Below, in pieces: positions 13,739 to 14,702 of a stretch of DNA of 14,702 nt. The first letter of the stretch is position 1, and every line of letters starts with the position of its first letter. A program made the position numbers and the translations under genes. The notes beneath the pieces were generated by a model. It had not been told where the DNA came from. It saw nothing but the letters and a program-made list of their open reading frames with translations, and searched no databases. This DNA comes from an uncultured Bacteroidales bacterium (GTDB lineage Bacteria > Bacteroidota > Bacteroidia > Bacteroidales > UBA932). The stretch spans positions 1 to 14,702 of the forward strand of contig CAMNAD010000024.1 of NCBI GenBank assembly GCA_946530505.1, written 5' to 3'.

Positions 13739-13746
13739 TAAATTTG
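13739..13746 (+). promoter_or_regulatory. Bacteroidota -7 box for dusB, near-leaderless
   Basis: TAAATTTG is an exact TAnnTTTG match and ends 6 nt before the dusB ATG at 13753. With the usual distance to the start of transcription the leader would be only a few nucleotides. No convincing -33 TTTG is seen at standard spacing. Confidence 0.6.
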
Positions 13747-13752
13747 CACCCA

Positions 13753-14702
13753 ATGAAAATAGGGAATCTGGATTTGGGAGAAAAGCCGCTGCTGCTGGCT
13801 CCGATGGAGGATGTGACGGACCTCAGTTTCCGCATCCTGTGCCGTGAGCAGGGGGCAGATATGGTCTACACCGAATTCATCCCTTCCGACGGTCTCATCC
13901 GTGATGCCTCCAAGGCTCTCGCCAAGATGAAAACCCTTGAAGAAGAGTCTCCTGTGGGAATCCAGATTTACGGCCACATCCCTGAATCGATGGTTGAGGC
14001 CGCCAGGATGGCCGACAACGCCGTCGAACTCGTCGGCGGGCACGGGGCGGATGTGATAGACATCAATTTCGGTTGCCCCGTCACCAAGATCGCGGGGCGC
14101 GGTGCCGGTTCCGGGATGATGCGCTATCCCGACAAGATGGTAGCCATCACCAAGGCCGTCGTGGAGGCCGTAGGCAAACCTGTCACCGTGAAGACCCGCC
14201 TCGGCTGGGACGATTCCTCGAAGATAATAGTAGAACTTGCCGAACGCCTGCAGGACGTTGGTATCCAGGCGCTTACCATCCACGGCCGCACCCGCTGCCA
14301 GATGTACCGGGGCTCGGCTGACTGGACCCTCATAGGCGAGGTGAAGAACAATCCCCGCATGCATATCCCCATCATCGGAAACGGCGATATCTCCACCCCG
14401 CAACAAGCCCGTGACGCTTTCGACCGGTACGGAGTGGACGGAATCATGATCGGCCGTGCCACTTTCGGGCATCCATGGCTTTTCCGTGAAATCAGGCATT
14501 TCCTCGACACCGGTGAAGAGTTGCCGCCCCTCTCCGTTCAGGAGAAGGTGGATCTCGCCAAACGCCAGCTTGCGCTGTCGCTGGAGTACAAAGGCGAACC
14601 AAGAGGAATCTATGAGATGCGCCGGCATCTCTCCTGCTACTTCAAGGGTCTGCCGGATTTCAAGGATACCCGCATAAGGATGGTCACCACCCTTGATGTG
14701 GC
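13753..14702 (+). CDS. dusB: tRNA-dihydrouridine synthase DusB, 3'-truncated by the window edge
   Basis: 316 residues are visible and the frame is open to the window end, so only a short C-terminal piece is missing (DusB proteins are usually about 320-345 residues). The flavoenzyme reduces uridine to dihydrouridine in tRNA using NADPH. Visible marks: LLLAPMEDVTD (13-23, FMN-binding start of the barrel), INFGCPVTKIAGRGAGSGMM (104-123) with catalytic Cys108, VKTRLGWD (146-153), IHGRTRCQMYRG (176-187), IIGNGDI (207-213) and GIMIGRATFGHPWLF (230-244) for phosphate binding. The MKIGNLDLGEKPLLLAPMEDVTD start fits Bacteroides-type DusB, so the ATG at 13753 is well supported even though it lies only 6 nt after the -7 box. 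The segment before INFGCP (around 88-99) seems slightly longer than in relatives. The gene diverges from the aldo/keto reductase. Confidence 0.95.
   Translation, partial: MKIGNLDLGEKPLLLAPMEDVTDLSFRILCREQGADMVYTEFIPSDGLIRDASKALAKMKTLEEESPVGIQIYGHIPESMVEAARMADNAVELVGGHGADVIDINFGCPVTKIAGRGAGSGMMRYPDKMVAITKAVVEAVGKPVTVKTRLGWDDSSKIIVELAERLQDVGIQALTIHGRTRCQMYRGSADWTLIGEVKNNPRMHIPIIGNGDISTPQQARDAFDRYGVDGIMIGRATFGHPWLFREIRHFLDTGEELPPLSVQEKVDLAKRQLALSLEYKGEPRGIYEMRRHLSCYFKGLPDFKDTRIRMVTTLDV

Noticed and set aside
12879..13847. 322-residue plus-strand open frame opposite the aldo/keto reductase, running into dusB
   Set aside because: The reductase has a full catalytic tetrad on the minus strand. This frame crosses the divergent promoter and the start of dusB in another frame, so it is a shadow.
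13738..14628. 296-residue minus-strand open frame opposite dusB
   Set aside because: The plus strand encodes clear DusB motifs with catalytic Cys108; the antisense product has none.

Overview
The window reads as chromosomal DNA from a member of the order Bacteroidales, probably a gut-type genome of moderately high GC. The evidence is threefold. The three divergent intergenic regions carry boxes matching or close to the Bacteroidota -7 promoter element TAnnTTTG, and there are no obvious Shine-Dalgarno sequences. The protein families are typical of the phylum: a DUF3109 cysteine-rich protein, a U32 protein with the Bacteroidetes-style C-terminal cysteines, a three-domain aminopeptidase P, and a DusB that matches how I remember Bacteroides DusB. 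There are no tRNA or rRNA genes, CRISPR arrays, transposases or phage genes. This is housekeeping-type sequence rather than a classic accessory island.

The layout is very compact and alternates strands in short transcription units. A 5'-truncated hypothetical gene (1-759, +) converges on a minus-strand unit of an exported TPR protein followed by a U32 protein (3468 down to 740). Diverging from it, a plus-strand unit encodes an exported M16-like protein without zinc ligands, translationally coupled to a DUF3109 protein (3557-6675). This converges on a minus-strand unit of a membrane-anchored coiled-coil protein followed by hemW (8774 down to 6670). Next comes a plus-strand unit of a small two-TM protein and an M24B aminopeptidase P (8823-11093). 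It converges on a minus-strand unit of an aldo/keto reductase followed by an exported six-hairpin glycosidase-like protein (13694 down to 11090). Finally a divergent dusB (13753 onward, +) runs off the window. Genes inside units are separated by -4 to +15 nt. Convergent neighbours overlap at their 3' ends by 20, 6 and 4 bp. No stretch above 300 bases lacks a gene.

The genes do not form one obvious pathway. Two are RNA-modification related (the U32 protein by family inference, and dusB). One is a radical-SAM heme chaperone (hemW). Four are exported or membrane proteins of uncertain role.

Three things stand out. First, hemW carries two in-frame, palindrome-bearing GC-rich insertions and seems to lack much of its C-terminal domain, which suggests mobile palindromic elements tolerated inside a coding gene. 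Second, all three divergent promoters have the same geometry: two outward-facing -7 boxes 11-13 bp apart, with near-leaderless starts for two of the plus-strand genes. Third, the 848-residue M16-like protein looks like a pseudoprotease in both halves.
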